A DNA stretch of 64,000 nucleotides from the NCBI GenBank assembly GCA_020072815.1, contig JAIQGE010000002.1, positions 62,001-126,000 of the forward strand. Reading direction: 5' to 3'. Below the pieces are notes generated by a model that searched no databases, was not told where the DNA came from, and saw only the letters and a list, made by a program, of their open reading frames with translations. The position numbers and the translations under genes were made by a program. Source of the DNA: Terriglobia bacterium. Lineage in GTDB: Bacteria > Acidobacteriota > Terriglobia > Terriglobales > Acidobacteriaceae. Below, one piece after another: positions 63,087 to 64,000 of the stretch (its first letter is position 1; every line of letters begins with the position of its first letter).

Positions 63087-63362
63087 CTACTCCAGAAACG
63101 CCACCGACTGCACCCCCGCCACGTCGAAGCGCTTGCGGCAGCGTATGTTCTTGCACATGGTCACGTCATCGCGGCGGACCATGTAAGACTGGGCTTTGGC
63201 GAACTTGGCGCGGTCGCGCTCATCGGCGCGTCCGGGAAGCTGCTTCTTTTTGGTGCGCACCAGCCATGAAAGTTCGTACTCGTTGGCCGTCCGGCAGTGC
63301 GGACAGGTCAGTGTGTGCGGCTTCTTGGCTTCTTTCTCGTCGTAAAAGTCGCGCTCGTCCAT
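63087..63362 (-). CDS. Small zinc-ribbon-like protein
   Basis: A 91-aa protein with two Cys pairs, LTCPHCRTANEYELSW and MCKNIRCRKRF, that probably hold one zinc. The middle is very basic (RTKKKQLPGRADERDRAKFA), suggesting nucleic-acid or protein binding. The start MDERDFYDEKEA at 63362 is preferred; the upstream 18 codons lack a ribosome site. Function unknown. It is the first gene of a two-gene unit. Confidence 0.7.
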   Translation of the reverse strand: MDERDFYDEKEAKKPHTLTCPHCRTANEYELSWLVRTKKKQLPGRADERDRAKFAKAQSYMVRRDDVTMCKNIRCRKRFDVAGVQSVAFLE

Positions 63363-63488
63363 TGCCCTAGTGTAAACGCTGAACGCGCTCCGCCGCACAA
63401 GGAAAACTTCGTTCATCGCTTAAGGCCGCTCCCTCGGGGTAACATGCTAGGGTTAACTCATCAGCAGGGAAATTCAGGAGGGATGGCG

Positions 63489-64000
63489 ATGGCTTTTTCC
63501 AGAAGAGATTTCATCATGACCGGGGCCGGTGCGGCATGCGCGGTGGCCACCGGCGGGGCGCAGGTTCTACAGAACAACGGCGCGCAGAACACTCCACCGC
63601 AGGACAACCCACAGGCCAAGCCGGTGGAACCAGGCAAAACCCTGCCTGCCGACCGCATGCCGGAAATCCCCGCCGACAAAATGACCGACGCGCAGAAGAA
63701 AGCCGCGGAAGAATTCGCCGCCGGACGCGGCACCCCGGTTTTTGGTCCGTTCATCCCCATGTTGCGCAGCCCGGAAGTGATGTTGCGCGCCAAGGCCATG
63801 GGCGACTACCTGCGCTACAAGAATTCTCTGCCGTCCAAGATCAGCGAGTTCGCCATCCTGATTACGGCGCGGCACTGGTCGCAGCAGTACGAGTGGGCCG
63901 TGCACTTTCCCATCGCTTTCAATGCCGGGCTCGGCTCGGAAATGCTCAAAACCATCGCCGCAGGCCGTTTCCCTAAAGGCCTGTATGAAAGCGAACAGCT
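63489..64000 (+). CDS. Tat-exported carboxymuconolactone-decarboxylase-like protein (partial)
   Basis: A CDS running off the window end; 170 residues are visible. AGGAGG 7 nt before ATG 63489 fixes the start. The N-terminus is a twin-arginine signal (FSRRDFIMTGAGAACAVATG), so the protein is exported folded. After a Pro-rich linker the body shows 'FGPFIPMLRSPEVMLRAKAM' and 'SKISEFAILITARHWSQQYE', the start of the AhpD/carboxymuconolactone-decarboxylase fold. The catalytic Cys region lies after the end. A peroxidase-like role is possible, not shown. Confidence 0.8.
   Translation, partial: MAFSRRDFIMTGAGAACAVATGGAQVLQNNGAQNTPPQDNPQAKPVEPGKTLPADRMPEIPADKMTDAQKKAAEEFAAGRGTPVFGPFIPMLRSPEVMLRAKAMGDYLRYKNSLPSKISEFAILITARHWSQQYEWAVHFPIAFNAGLGSEMLKTIAAGRFPKGLYESEQ

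Overview
The window is about 64 kb of gene-dense bacterial chromosome, GC-rich in most places. It fits a soil-type member of the Acidobacteriota (Terriglobia/Koribacter-like). That placement is an inference from gene content: secreted proteins with carboxypeptidase-regulatory-like domains, signal-peptide TonB-domain proteins, a secreted M13 peptidase, FHA/PP2C signalling genes and many short palindromic intergenic repeats. There are no rRNA, tRNA, CRISPR, integrase or transposase genes. Most genes are ordinary chromosomal housekeeping or envelope genes.

Layout. 1-12 kb: the C-terminus of a SurA/PpiC-type isomerase overlaps a tamB-like gene, then pcm, a UbiA-family prenyltransferase, three secreted proteins (two are paralogues with carboxypeptidase-regulatory-like domains) and an orphan hydantoinase B. 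12-18 kb: a degenerate receiver/HD-GYP protein, a YfgM-like TPR protein, a YtxH-like protein, and the cluster yceD-rpmF-plsX-fabD. 18-25 kb: a membrane protein, two tandem lysine-rich secreted mini-proteins with duplicated promoters, and a tetR-hlyD-ABC ATPase-permease efflux operon with a palindromic operator on the tetR start. 25-34 kb: tdh-kbl (threonine catabolism) and pyrR-pyrB-pyrC followed after 1 nt by a TonB-domain gene, then a lipoprotein and an FmdE-like protein. 35-40 kb: a canonical receiver/HD-GYP protein, a MITE-like element, a GT2 glycosyltransferase, a Ca2+/H+ antiporter, a 39-aa membrane protein and hbd.

40.4-44.7 kb looks different from its surroundings: visibly lower GC and no housekeeping functions. 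It holds HIT protein, membrane protein and HD-type dNTP triphosphohydrolase genes in one operon. A gene for a PEP-synthase-like ATP-grasp/phosphohistidine protein is transcribed divergently. It is followed by about 630 bp without a gene that can fold. This is my best candidate for an undescribed accessory, possibly anti-phage, nucleotide-processing system.

45-64 kb: cutC, M13 peptidase, an MBL-fold/rhodanese gene followed by an overlooked 31-aa Cys-rich ORF, a GluP-type sugar transporter, an FHA-GAF-PP2C / FHA / PP2C signalling group, moaA, GNAT, a Sel1-repeat protein, and the ETF module (etfB, a small membrane protein, etfA, ETF-quinone oxidoreductase). The window ends inside a Tat-exported carboxymuconolactone-decarboxylase-like gene.

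The intergenic DNA is rich in structure: 7-nt and 9-nt degenerate repeat arrays in inverted pairs, a palindrome family with compensatory changes, a folded repeat that includes the end of an FHA gene, and a 3x15-bp array. All statements come from reading the sequence; no database search, alignment or folding program was run.
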